The position numbers and the translations under genes are program-made. A stretch of DNA of 64,000 bases from Nocardia sp. SYP-A9097. Lineage in GTDB: Bacteria > Actinomycetota > Actinomycetes > Mycobacteriales > Mycobacteriaceae. Positions 54,557-63,111 of the stretch are shown in pieces. Within the stretch, counting starts at the first letter, position 1; each line of letters begins with the position of its first letter. The stretch covers positions 1 through 64,000 of the forward strand of contig NZ_WJIC01000006.1 in assembly GCF_009649815.1 (NCBI RefSeq), in the 5' to 3' direction. The notes below the pieces were generated by a model that was not told the origin of the DNA, made no database searches, and was given only the letters and a program-made list of their open reading frames with translations.

Positions 54557-56444
54557 CGATTCGTCCGCTCGCCCTGGGCGATCCGCAGCAAATCGGCCGA
54601 TACCGGATTCTCGGTATCCTCGGTGCCGGTGGAATGGGCAGGGTACTGCTGGGAACCGGCCCTGACGGTCGGCTGGTCGCGGTGAAGCAGGTGCACGCTC
54701 ACCTCCTGGACGAGATCGAGTATCGTGCCCGATTCCGACGGGAAGTGACGGCCTCGACACGTGTCTCGGGCGCTTTCACTGCTCCCGTGATCGATTTCGA
54801 TGTGGACTCCGCGACGCCGTGGCTGGCTTCGGTTTTCGTGGTCGGGGTTCCGCTGGACACGGCTGTCGAGCGGCACGGGCCATTGCCGCCCGCGGCTGTG
54901 CGAATGCTCGCAGCAGGTCTGGCATCGGCATTGCATGCCATTCACCAGGCCGCGCTGATCCATCGAGATCTCAAGCCCGCCAACGTTCTACTTCTCCGCC
55001 GCCTGCGCGATGCCGAAGTCGATCACCCGTGGGCCGTCAACGGCCAAATCCGGGCGGATTGACCGAAACCGGTTCGGTGCTCGGCTCTCCCGCCTACATG
55101 TCGCCGGAACAGGCGTTGTCGGAGCCGCTGACACCCGCGAGCGATATATTCTCGCTCGGGTCGCTTCTGGTAATGGCGGCGACCGGGCAAAGTCCGTTCG
55201 TGTCACCGACTCTCGCGTACACGCTGTTCAACATTGTGCACGTCGAGCCGGATCTGACGCGGGTGCCGTTGGACCTCCAGGATCTGATTGCGCCATGCCT
55301 GCGCAAGGATTCGGCCGCACGTCCGACACCGGCTCAGATCTTGGACTATTTGGGTCATCCGCCCGAACACGGGCACCCGTGGCCGGAGCCTGTGCATGAC
55401 GATATCGACCAGTTGGGTATGGAACTGGTTGCGCTGGCCGCGAATCCGGAGGCGACGAACGTACTGCCCGGTGCTCGGCGGGGGGTACGCACAGGCAACC
55501 GGACCGCCATGGTCGAAGCCGCGCCCGGCCGGTCGCGGAGGCGTCTACTGCCGGTGTTGCTCGCGGTGCTGCTCGTGCTGGCGGTCACGGCGGGTGCGGC
55601 GTGGACACGATGGGGCCATGCTGACGACCAGCAGGTCACACCACTTGCGCTGCCGCTCAACGTGATGCGCGAGGCGGATTCCTGCGTATGGCTCCGGACC
55701 GCCCTGGGGACTTCACTGCCCGCCGAATCGGCAGGCCACTGGCCGACGAATATATCGGAGTGGACGTTCTATCCGAACTCGTCATTCGGATGCCAGGCGG
55801 TAGCTTCCAAAGAGTATGCCTTCGACTTCAATCCGGGCGCATACCTCTTCGGCTTGGCGGCGACGGGGTTGGCAGTTGACGGCCGACTGGTGTTCGGACG
55901 GGCCTACACCACCTCTTGCGACCGTGCTCTGCAACCGGATACGGCCCACCCCACCTCGGGAGTCATGGTCTCGGTGTGGAATCAGGATCAATGTGAACTG
56001 GCCGAGTACGTGTTGACGCGGTTGGCGCGGGTGACGTCTGTGCCGCGCATGGCTGATGCGGACCGTTCCCTGGCGAGGCTGGATCCGTGCGCGCTGGTTG
56101 ATCGTGACGTCTTGACGTCCGTGATCGGGTCGCTTCCCGATGCTCCCAAGGAGGCTTCGGCGCATTCCTGTGTTTGGGAGGGTTCCGCCGAGGTGCAGGT
56201 GAACCTGCGGCAGGTCAAACCACCGGCTACGCCCGATCCGCAGGTTGACCTGGGAGAAGGCCGGTTGCTGTCCGCGCCCAAGAGCAATGTGGCCGCCATT
56301 TGTACAAGGGCATACCCGTACCGCGACGCAGGAGGGCAACAGGAGCAGGCGGAGATTCGGGTGCACGGTAATGATGACAATGACTCACATTGCACCGCAG
56401 CGGAATCCATCGCCAAGGCCCTCATCGCCAAGTTGCCGAAGTAG
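54553..56444 (+). pseudogene. Second transmembrane Ser/Thr kinase, disrupted by a small inversion
   Basis: The first frame (54553-55062) holds the kinase N-lobe and HRDLKPANVLL, then turns to nonsense and stops. Homology resumes at 55059 in the next frame with LTETGSVLGSPAYMSPEQA and continues through the C-lobe, one membrane segment and an extracellular part with ADSCVWLRTAL and LDPCALVDRD, to 56444. The missing activation segment (VDGPRVIDFGIAQAAEK) is encoded on the opposite strand at 54991-55058. Re-inverting this segment and adding one base would restore a continuous kinase like that at 52688. As written, the product lacks DFG and is not a kinase. Confidence 0.85.
54991..55058 (-). other. 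Inverted 68-bp segment carrying the kinase DFG codons
   Basis: The minus strand of this segment reads PDLAVDGPRVIDFGIAQAAE in the reading order expected between the HRD loop and the SPAYMSPEQ motif of the surrounding plus-strand kinase. The segment is bordered by short inverted sequences TCCGCC (54995-55000) and GGCGGA (55053-55058). The frame offset between the two halves equals the loss of one base. Confidence 0.85.
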
Positions 56445-56601
56445 TTCTAATTCGCACAGCTCCAACTTGATCGACGCCCACGAGACTGGTCAGATATGTC
56501 CGAATCTATAGTGCTTGGGACTCCCGTTGGGGGCTCTTCGGTGTCCGGCAAGGGGTTTCGGCGCAGTACGCTCGTCTCGTGAAGGCCAGATAGACGCGAT
56601 T

Positions 56602-57762
56602 ATGAACTTGCACAGGGTGTTTCGGGTTGTGGGGCTGGCGGTGGTTGCTGGGCTCGGGGTGGTGGGGTGTGGGGGGACCGTGCCGGGGGTGCCTGTTGCG
56701 GGGGAGGTTGATGTTCGGGGGCTTGATGTGGGGGCGTACTCCGTTGATCCGGTGGACTATCTGAAGGTGGATTCGCGTGGTGGGGAATTCGGGGTGGAGT
56801 TGGCGGTTGTGCGGTTGGCGGGGGCGGTGCCTACCGGGGGTGAGATAGAGCCTTGGTTACGGAATGAGCTGGCGGGGAAGGCAATTCGGGGGAGTTGGGA
56901 TGTGGATCCGTTGCTTCGGCCGATTGTCGAGCGCAATGGGATGATGTTCGGGTTCGGGATGGCGGCTACGGGGGAGCCGGATACGGCCAGAGTTCGGGTT
57001 ACGGTGTTGCAGTTTCCGGAGGCTGCCGCGGCACGGTCCGCTGCTATCGAGGCCGAGGCGGCGGGGTTCAGTTCGGCGCCGAAGGCTAATGCGCCGGTGA
57101 CGTTGGATTGGTACCCCGATGCCAAAGCGCATTGGCGGCAGGATGTTCCAGCGTTGGATGCGGCGCTGGCGCGGGGGAATTATTTGATTGTGGTGAATGC
57201 CACTCGGCCGGAGCCGAATCTGGCTGCGTTGCAGGAGCTCACGAAGAGGGCTATTGCGGCGCAGCTGCCATTGTTGGATCAGTTGCCGCCATTGTCTGTG
57301 CGGGATATGCGGCAGCAGGAGTTCGACCCGCAGGGGATGTTGCGGCGGGCGTTGCATTCGGGGGAGGATCTGGCGCCGAACTTCGACCGGGAAGCGGTGT
57401 TTACCGCTCGGGGGTTCCGGCATGTGGCTGTTGAGCCGGAGTTGTGGCGGCGGCTCATCGTCGTCGGTGGAATCGATGCTGTGGCACGAACTTCCGGGGG
57501 CGGGCTGGTGGCTCGGGCGCGGAATGACAAGGCTGCCGGCGCTGTACTGAATGAACTACGCGGGACGGGTCGGCAGGCTGCCGAAGCGCCGCCCGGCGTG
57601 CCGGATGCCTTCTGTGTCGAAACCGGTTCGGCCACAGAACGATTCACCTGCACGGTGCGGTCCGGACGCTATGTGGCGCAGGTGGCCAGCGGGCAGTTAC
57701 AGGATGCGCATCAGCGCGCTGCGGCGCAGTTCGCCCTACTGGTCAACAGCGGGTGGACTTAG
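56602..57762 (+). CDS. Lipoprotein, DUF7373-like, second copy (386 aa)
   Basis: ATG at 56602 gives a signal peptide directly; an in-frame upstream start at 56515 would place 29 residues before it. Lipobox GVVGC. The mature start LDVGAYSVDPVDY and later AHWRQDVPALDAALARGNYL, and CVETGSATERFTCTV, match the plan of the 51448-52638 lipoprotein. Its codon use is rich in G-ending codons such as GGG and GCG, unlike the neighbouring kinase genes. Surface-anchored protein of unknown function; it ends the plus-strand run that starts with eccB. Confidence 0.75.
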   Translation: MNLHRVFRVVGLAVVAGLGVVGCGGTVPGVPVAGEVDVRGLDVGAYSVDPVDYLKVDSRGGEFGVELAVVRLAGAVPTGGEIEPWLRNELAGKAIRGSWDVDPLLRPIVERNGMMFGFGMAATGEPDTARVRVTVLQFPEAAAARSAAIEAEAAGFSSAPKANAPVTLDWYPDAKAHWRQDVPALDAALARGNYLIVVNATRPEPNLAALQELTKRAIAAQLPLLDQLPPLSVRDMRQQEFDPQGMLRRALHSGEDLAPNFDREAVFTARGFRHVAVEPELWRRLIVVGGIDAVARTSGGGLVARARNDKAAGAVLNELRGTGRQAAEAPPGVPDAFCVETGSATERFTCTVRSGRYVAQVASGQLQDAHQRAAAQFALLVNSGWT

Positions 57763-57773
57763 TTCGGGAGTGG

Positions 57774-57798
57774 ATCCCGGCCAAAAGCATGCCGGGAT
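57774..57798. terminator. Hairpin between convergent lipoprotein and eccE genes
   Basis: A perfect 8-bp inverted repeat, ATCCCGGC/GCCGGGAT, with a 9-base loop lies 12 bases after the lipoprotein stop. It can serve both converging genes. Confidence 0.55.
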
Positions 57799-57852
57799 GA
57801 CGGGGACTCTCGTGCCGGGATGACGGGGACTTTCGTGCCGGGATGACGGGGG
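57790..57852. repeat. Short tandem repeat, about 2.7 units of 23 bp
   Basis: The unit TGCCGGGATGACGGGGACT plus a 4-base spacer is present at 57790 and 57813, and partly at 57836-57852. It directly adjoins the eccE stop codon and overlaps the right arm of the hairpin. Such CCGGGATGACG elements occur as scattered intergenic repeats in many bacteria. Confidence 0.7.
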
Positions 57853-59574
57853 TCAGCGACCTGTCGCGCCGATGTAGTGCTGTTCGGTCGGAGTCGTCAC
57901 AAGCTGTGCGGTGGTGCGGGTCGCGGGCGTGTGGACGGTGACCGTGTGTGGGGCGTTGGGGTGCTGGACGATCGTCACATCGGCATCGGGTTGGTAGTGC
58001 TGGGGGAGTCGCTCGTGGAGAGTAACCACCGTTGCCGACCCGGGCGGAGTCGTCGAGGGCACGCCGTCGAACACGATCACCGTAGCCGCCGGATGCGGGG
58101 TCCGCGCCGTCATGGTGCTGTGACGAGAACTGTGTGTCACCGATGACGCGAGTGAAAGCGCGTGTGTCGCACCGACATTGTTGACCATGCGCTGCCAGGC
58201 TCCGGGGCGTGCGGTGTGTACCACCGCGCCCGCGCCCAGGGCGATGGCGCGCAGAATGACCTGCTGTGCCAAATGCAGATCCGAGATGATGTCGATGCGC
58301 CTGGAACCGTCACCGATCAGCGGCACTGCCACACCACTACCGGAGGCGTCGGCGCCGATCAGTTGTCCACAGCCCGCGGTCGGCACCGTGATATCGGCGA
58401 GCGCGCTCACCGGACCGCGATGCGAGGCCGAGCGCAGCTCCTGCGCACCGAACGCCAAAGTGTCCGTCAGTGCCCACAATTGGCGCTGGGGGAGGGAGCG
58501 CAGCCCGGTCACCGGCGGCTCGTCCATGAGCTGCGGGGTGTCGTAGCGGACGCGGGCATCCACCTCGATGAACTCGTCCTTGCGATCGGTATCCGACGAC
58601 GAGGCCACTGCGGGGCGCAACCGCACGGTGACCGTGGTGGCAAGGCTGCGCACCGACCAGACTGCCGCGAGGCCGTCGGCGGTGAACAGGCTCGGATCGA
58701 TCTGGAAGCTGGTGAGGTGAACGCCATTGTGCTCGAGGGAGTTCTGCGTCTCCACGAACTCTTCCAGCGGAATGCCGCGGGTCAATTCGCGGGTGGCGGC
58801 GGTCATTTCGGCGGTGGTCAGTACCGAGGCGGTAATGCCGCGCGCCGCAAGACGATTCGCGACCCGGCGGGTGGCGACGATGGCCGCACGCAGCGCACCC
58901 TCGGGGCCGCCACCGCGATTCTGGACCGCCTTGGAGTTGGCCAGCGGGTTCAGTCGCAGCACCAGCCACACCGTGCGATGCGCGATAGCCGGTAGCGGGC
59001 CGAGGATTTCGTCGTATAACCGTCCCAGCGGTGCGATGCTGGCCGCGTATCCGGACAGCACGGCTTCGGTTCCGGCCGTGCGGGTTCCGGTGCTGATCAC
59101 ATCCGCCGAATCCAGTTCGACATCGTATTGCCTGAGGCAGGAGGCGATTTCGGCGAGCGGCAGCACCTGATCGGTACTCAGCGATCCGCGCCGCAGCAGC
59201 GTCAGCGTGTCCGGCGGGGTGTCGATGCGCAGCATGGTGGTGAGCAGCGTTCCGTCCCAGCGCAATCCGTAGCTGCCACCGTCGGGTAGCGGTACGTCGA
59301 ACTGCTTGGACTCCTCCACCGGACGCCGGCGGGCCTGCCGCCAGCGGTACGCCACCCAGCGGCCCAGGCGCATACCGATGGGCTTACCGCCCACCGGGGT
59401 CAGGCCGATGAGCACCGGCACGACGCCGGCCAATACCGCTGCCCACCAAGGGACTTGGCAGGCGACAGCGACCAGCCAGGCCACTACACCGACCAGCCCC
59501 ACCGGGATCACCAGGCGCAGCGGCAGCACCCGGAACAACCACAGATCGTCCGACCGCAGTTCGGCGTCGTTCAC
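57853..59574 (-). CDS. eccE: ESX core membrane protein EccE (573 aa)
   Basis: ATG at 59574. Two membrane segments near the N-terminus (LRLVIPVGLVGVVAWLVAVA and WWAAVLAGVVPVLIGLTPVG), then a basic stretch and a large cytosolic domain, with motifs such as GSYGLRWDGTLLTTMLRI and RTVWLVLRLNP, fit EccE. EccE sits at the edge of the ESX membrane complex and is found in ESX-1, -2, -3 and -5 but not in ESX-4 type systems. It is downstream of eccA on the minus strand, 71 bases away. Confidence 0.9.
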   Translation of the reverse strand: MNDAELRSDDLWLFRVLPLRLVIPVGLVGVVAWLVAVACQVPWWAAVLAGVVPVLIGLTPVGGKPIGMRLGRWVAYRWRQARRRPVEESKQFDVPLPDGGSYGLRWDGTLLTTMLRIDTPPDTLTLLRRGSLSTDQVLPLAEIASCLRQYDVELDSADVISTGTRTAGTEAVLSGYAASIAPLGRLYDEILGPLPAIAHRTVWLVLRLNPLANSKAVQNRGGGPEGALRAAIVATRRVANRLAARGITASVLTTAEMTAATRELTRGIPLEEFVETQNSLEHNGVHLTSFQIDPSLFTADGLAAVWSVRSLATTVTVRLRPAVASSSDTDRKDEFIEVDARVRYDTPQLMDEPPVTGLRSLPQRQLWALTDTLAFGAQELRSASHRGPVSALADITVPTAGCGQLIGADASGSGVAVPLIGDGSRRIDIISDLHLAQQVILRAIALGAGAVVHTARPGAWQRMVNNVGATHALSLASSVTHSSRHSTMTARTPHPAATVIVFDGVPSTTPPGSATVVTLHERLPQHYQPDADVTIVQHPNAPHTVTVHTPATRTTAQLVTTPTEQHYIGATGR

Positions 59575-59645
59575 AGCCCAGCACCCTCGTTCACAGCCCC
59601 GTACCCGTCGCTCACGGACAAGCCCCCTCCCTGCATAGAACAGCC

Positions 59646-61481
59646 CTAGTCAGCTGCGGACGACAAACCCAGCGAGCTGAGCAGCGTTTGCAGCGCCGCC
59701 TTCATATCCGGCGCCTCGATGCGCATGAGCACCGATTCGTCGATCTCGCTCAAATCGATGGATTCGTCATTGGCGAGCCGGAATTCGCGTTCTTCCTCGG
59801 CCGCCTCGATCAAGTTTCGGATGAAACGACCGTTACCGGCCACATCCACCCCGCGTCGCGGCTGCCCGCTCTGATCGGTGCTCTCCAGGTCGTAGAGCTT
59901 CTGGCAGGTCTTGACCAGCTGCTCCATCGCCCCGTCGGAGAGCTCCGAATCCCGCTTCAGCGAAATGACCTGGCCGATCTGGCCGAGCTCCTCCGCTGTG
60001 TAGGAAGGGAATTGGACGCGCTTGGCGAAACGGGAGGCCAGACCGTCGTTGGCGGCCAGGAAGCGATCGATCTCACCGTCGTATCCGGCGATGATCACCA
60101 CCAGGCGTTCGCGGTCGTTCTCCATGCGGGCCAGCAGGGTGTCCACCGCCTCGCGGCCGAAGGCGTCGCCACCCGAAAGACCCTGCTGGATAAGGGTGTA
60201 CGCCTCATCGATGAAGAGCACGCCATCCATGGCGGTGTCGATGAGCTTCTCGGTCTTGATGGCCGTCGAACCCAGATGCTGGCCGACGAAGTCCGAGCGC
60301 TTGGTCTCCACCACCTTCTCGGTCTTGAGAATGCCCAGGCCGCAATAGATTTTGGCGACCACACGCGCGATGGTGGTCTTACCGGTACCGGGCGGGCCGG
60401 TGAACGCCAGATGCTGGCCACGCGCCGAGCTCGAAAGCCCCTTCTCCGAACGGATTTTCGCCAGCTGCGCGCTCGACTGCAACCGGGCGACCTGGGTTTT
60501 CACCGCCGCCAAACCGATCTGCTTATCCAGTTCGGCGCGCGCCTCTTCGAGGATCTTCTTGGCGCGATCCTCGTTCTCGGCCTGGCGCTTCTCCTCCAGC
60601 GAGGCCGCGGACGCCGGATCCCATTTATCGGTGCGAGCCTCGATCACCTCTTTCGAGGTGACGGTGATCCGGTAGGTCCGATCGCGCATGGCGGCGGTAT
60701 TGGCCTCGAAATCCGGGGCCTGCGAATACACCTTCTCGAACAGCGCCTGCGCCTCATCGGCCTCGCCGGTCTCGCGCAGGCACAGGCCGCGGCAGAACAT
60801 GGCGGCGGTGCGGGCGGCCGGAATCGGTCCCGCCTCAGCCTGTTCCATGCGGCGAATGGCCTCACCGAACAGACCCAGCTGCGCGCACGCTGTGCCGACC
60901 ATCACATGTGCGCCGGCGGCCAGATAGGGATCTTCCCACGCCTCGGAACCCGCGAGCACGGTCATCACATCGGACCAGCGCTGGGTGTTGTAGTGCAGGA
61001 TGCCGCGCACGTATTTGGTGACCCGGCCGTCGATTTCGAAGTCGGGTTCATTGGCCCGCGCCCGGCGATGCTGCTCGAGTTCGTTGAGCACCGTCTCGGC
61101 CTCGCCGAACTGCTTGTCCGCGATCAGATGTGCGGCATAGGCGAGCCAGATCTCGGTGAAACTGGCCAGCGGGTAATCGATATAGAGACCCGGCAGGAAA
61201 CGTCCAGCTAGCACTCGCGGCGGTAGCCCCAACCGCCGCTGTTCCCGTCCCAGGGAGACGGTGCTGCACTTGTACAGGTTGTGCAGAACGTCCTTGGTTA
61301 CCTCACCCGCTACCGCCCGGCCGAGCCAGGCATCGCACATGGTGGGATCCCACTCGGTCGCGCGCTGAAAGGCCAGCTTCGCGTAGTCGAGGTCCTTGTT
61401 GGACTCCTGTCCGTCGATGCTCAACCCCAGAGAGAGCACCCCCGCGTCGAAGGCGCGTTGTGCCTGACGAGTGTCGATCAT
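59646..61481 (-). CDS. eccA: ESX AAA+ ATPase EccA (611 aa)
   Basis: ATG at 61481 gives the start MIDTRQAQRAFDAGVLSLGL, typical of EccA; a longer frame to 61556 is less likely. The N-terminal 280 residues are TPR-like helices; the C-terminal CbxX/CfqX-type AAA+ domain has GPPGTGKTT (K368) and LFIDEAYTL near 425. EccA is cytosolic and is thought to act on substrates or EspG complexes. Divergent from eccD; the 154-base gap should hold both promoters. Confidence 0.95.
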   Translation of the reverse strand: MIDTRQAQRAFDAGVLSLGLSIDGQESNKDLDYAKLAFQRATEWDPTMCDAWLGRAVAGEVTKDVLHNLYKCSTVSLGREQRRLGLPPRVLAGRFLPGLYIDYPLASFTEIWLAYAAHLIADKQFGEAETVLNELEQHRRARANEPDFEIDGRVTKYVRGILHYNTQRWSDVMTVLAGSEAWEDPYLAAGAHVMVGTACAQLGLFGEAIRRMEQAEAGPIPAARTAAMFCRGLCLRETGEADEAQALFEKVYSQAPDFEANTAAMRDRTYRITVTSKEVIEARTDKWDPASAASLEEKRQAENEDRAKKILEEARAELDKQIGLAAVKTQVARLQSSAQLAKIRSEKGLSSSARGQHLAFTGPPGTGKTTIARVVAKIYCGLGILKTEKVVETKRSDFVGQHLGSTAIKTEKLIDTAMDGVLFIDEAYTLIQQGLSGGDAFGREAVDTLLARMENDRERLVVIIAGYDGEIDRFLAANDGLASRFAKRVQFPSYTAEELGQIGQVISLKRDSELSDGAMEQLVKTCQKLYDLESTDQSGQPRRGVDVAGNGRFIRNLIEAAEEEREFRLANDESIDLSEIDESVLMRIEAPDMKAALQTLLSSLGLSSAAD

Positions 61482-61635
61482 CGCAGTCGAACCCCGAATT
61501 CGTTGAACCTGGTTAGGCTTTCGTTCACATTCCCCATCCACACGGGCGGATCGCACAGTTGCGGACAGTCGGATACATTATGGTTAACCGCCCTGGGCGG
61601 GCAACTGTTACGAGGGTGAGGGAGCAGTTCAGCAA

Positions 61636-63111
61636 GTGACCGCACAGTCGATCAGCGGCTTGGGCGCCGCTGAACCCGAATTGTGCCGAGTGTCCGTCAT
61701 CGGGGGGAACACCCAGCTCGACGTCGGTCTGCCGGCAAACGCACCGATCGCCGCCTTCATCGGCGATCTGGTCAGACTTATCGAATCTCGCAATCCGGAT
61801 CCACTCGGAGGCGAAGAGGGGGGAACGCCGCTCCAACCGCAACATTGGACGCTGGCCAAGCTCGGCCGCGACATGATCGCGCCCAGCCAGACGCTCAATG
61901 ACGCCGAAATCTACGACGGCGAGCTGCTGGTGCTGCGCGCCGTCGCCGCCAAGGAAGCACCCGCGCTCTTCGACGATGTGATCGACGCGGTCTCGCGGCT
62001 CACCTCCGAGGAGTTCCGCGGCTGGTCACCGGCCGCGGCGCGCTGGACCGGACTCTGCGCGGCCATTGTCGCGACACTGTTCGCGCTGCTGCTCGGCGCG
62101 GTATCGCGCGGTGCGGGAGACCAATTCGTCGCACCGGCCATGCTGCTGGGTGGCGCGGTGGCGGCCCTGGTGGCCGCCATGATCGCCGAACGCAAGTACG
62201 CCGACGAGCTCACCGCGACCGTGCTCACGCTATTGCTGCTGCTGCTCACCTTCGGTGGCGCGGCGCTGGCGGTACCGCACGCCCTGGGCGCTCCGCACGT
62301 ATTGCTCGGCGCCAGTGCGACTTTGCTGATCGCCGTTATCGGATATCGGATGGTTCGGACCGGCGCGGCGATTATCTCCGCGGCCGTCACGCTGTCGATC
62401 TTCGTCGGAGGCGCGGCGGCGGTGCGGCTGATCTGGGACACCGGACTGCCGAAACTTGCTGCCGGAGTGCTGGTCGCGTCGATTCTGCTGCTCTCGGCGG
62501 TACCGCGATTGGCCGCCATGCTGGCTCGGCTTCCGGTTCCGCCGGTGCCCACCGCGGGTGCGGCCATCGACCCCACCGATCATGAACCGCGGCCCACCAT
62601 CGAGGGTATCGGCGCGATCGGTGCGACCGTGCTGCCTTCAGCGCACGGGTTGGGTATGCGGGCGCGCATTGCCAATCAATTCCAGACCGGCATGGTCGTC
62701 GGAGCCGCGCTCGGCGGGACCTTCGGTGCTGTCGCCGCAGCCGATCCGCTGGGCGCGGCGCGCTGGCAGGGTGTCGCGTTGGCCACGGTGGTCGCCATCA
62801 TCCTGTGCCTGCGCGGGCGGGCCTTCGCGGACCTCACCCAGGCCACCGTCCTGATCGCCGGTGGCGGACTGACTTTCGTCTCGCTGCTGGTGCTACTCGC
62901 GCTCGGGGACGATGGCACGCCGCTGGTCTCGGCCGGACTGCTGCTCGCCTTCGCGGTGGCTGCCATCGTATTCGGCGTGATCGGCCCGCACATCGAGGTG
63001 ACTCCGGTGACCCGGCGCTTCAACGAGATATTCGAATACGGCCTGATCGTATCGATCGTCCCGCTGGTGCTATGGCTATCGGACGTCTACTCGATGGCAC
63101 GCAACATATGA
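61636..63111 (+). CDS. eccD: ESX core membrane protein EccD (491 aa)
   Basis: GTG at 61636 follows GAGGGAG at some distance. A ubiquitin-like domain occupies residues 1-100 (CRVSVIGGNTQLDVGLPANA, LLVLRAVAAKEAP), followed by about eleven membrane segments. EccD dimers form the main membrane vestibule of the ESX complex, and the ubiquitin-like domain contacts EccC. The stop overlaps the mycosin start (ATGA). Confidence 0.95.
   Translation: MTAQSISGLGAAEPELCRVSVIGGNTQLDVGLPANAPIAAFIGDLVRLIESRNPDPLGGEEGGTPLQPQHWTLAKLGRDMIAPSQTLNDAEIYDGELLVLRAVAAKEAPALFDDVIDAVSRLTSEEFRGWSPAAARWTGLCAAIVATLFALLLGAVSRGAGDQFVAPAMLLGGAVAALVAAMIAERKYADELTATVLTLLLLLLTFGGAALAVPHALGAPHVLLGASATLLIAVIGYRMVRTGAAIISAAVTLSIFVGGAAAVRLIWDTGLPKLAAGVLVASILLLSAVPRLAAMLARLPVPPVPTAGAAIDPTDHEPRPTIEGIGAIGATVLPSAHGLGMRARIANQFQTGMVVGAALGGTFGAVAAADPLGAARWQGVALATVVAIILCLRGRAFADLTQATVLIAGGGLTFVSLLVLLALGDDGTPLVSAGLLLAFAVAAIVFGVIGPHIEVTPVTRRFNEIFEYGLIVSIVPLVLWLSDVYSMARNI

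Noticed and set aside
54995..55058. A reversible phase-variation switch in the kinase using the TCCGCC/GGCGGA repeats
   Set aside because: A clean flip between these 6-bp repeats yields a TGA soon after the DFG codons, and no recombinase gene is nearby; the inversion itself is kept, the switch model is not favoured.
57790..57852. The 23-bp tandem repeat as a regulatory operator for eccE
   Set aside because: It lies after the stop codons of two converging genes, so it is not upstream of any start; more likely an intergenic repeat or part of the terminator.
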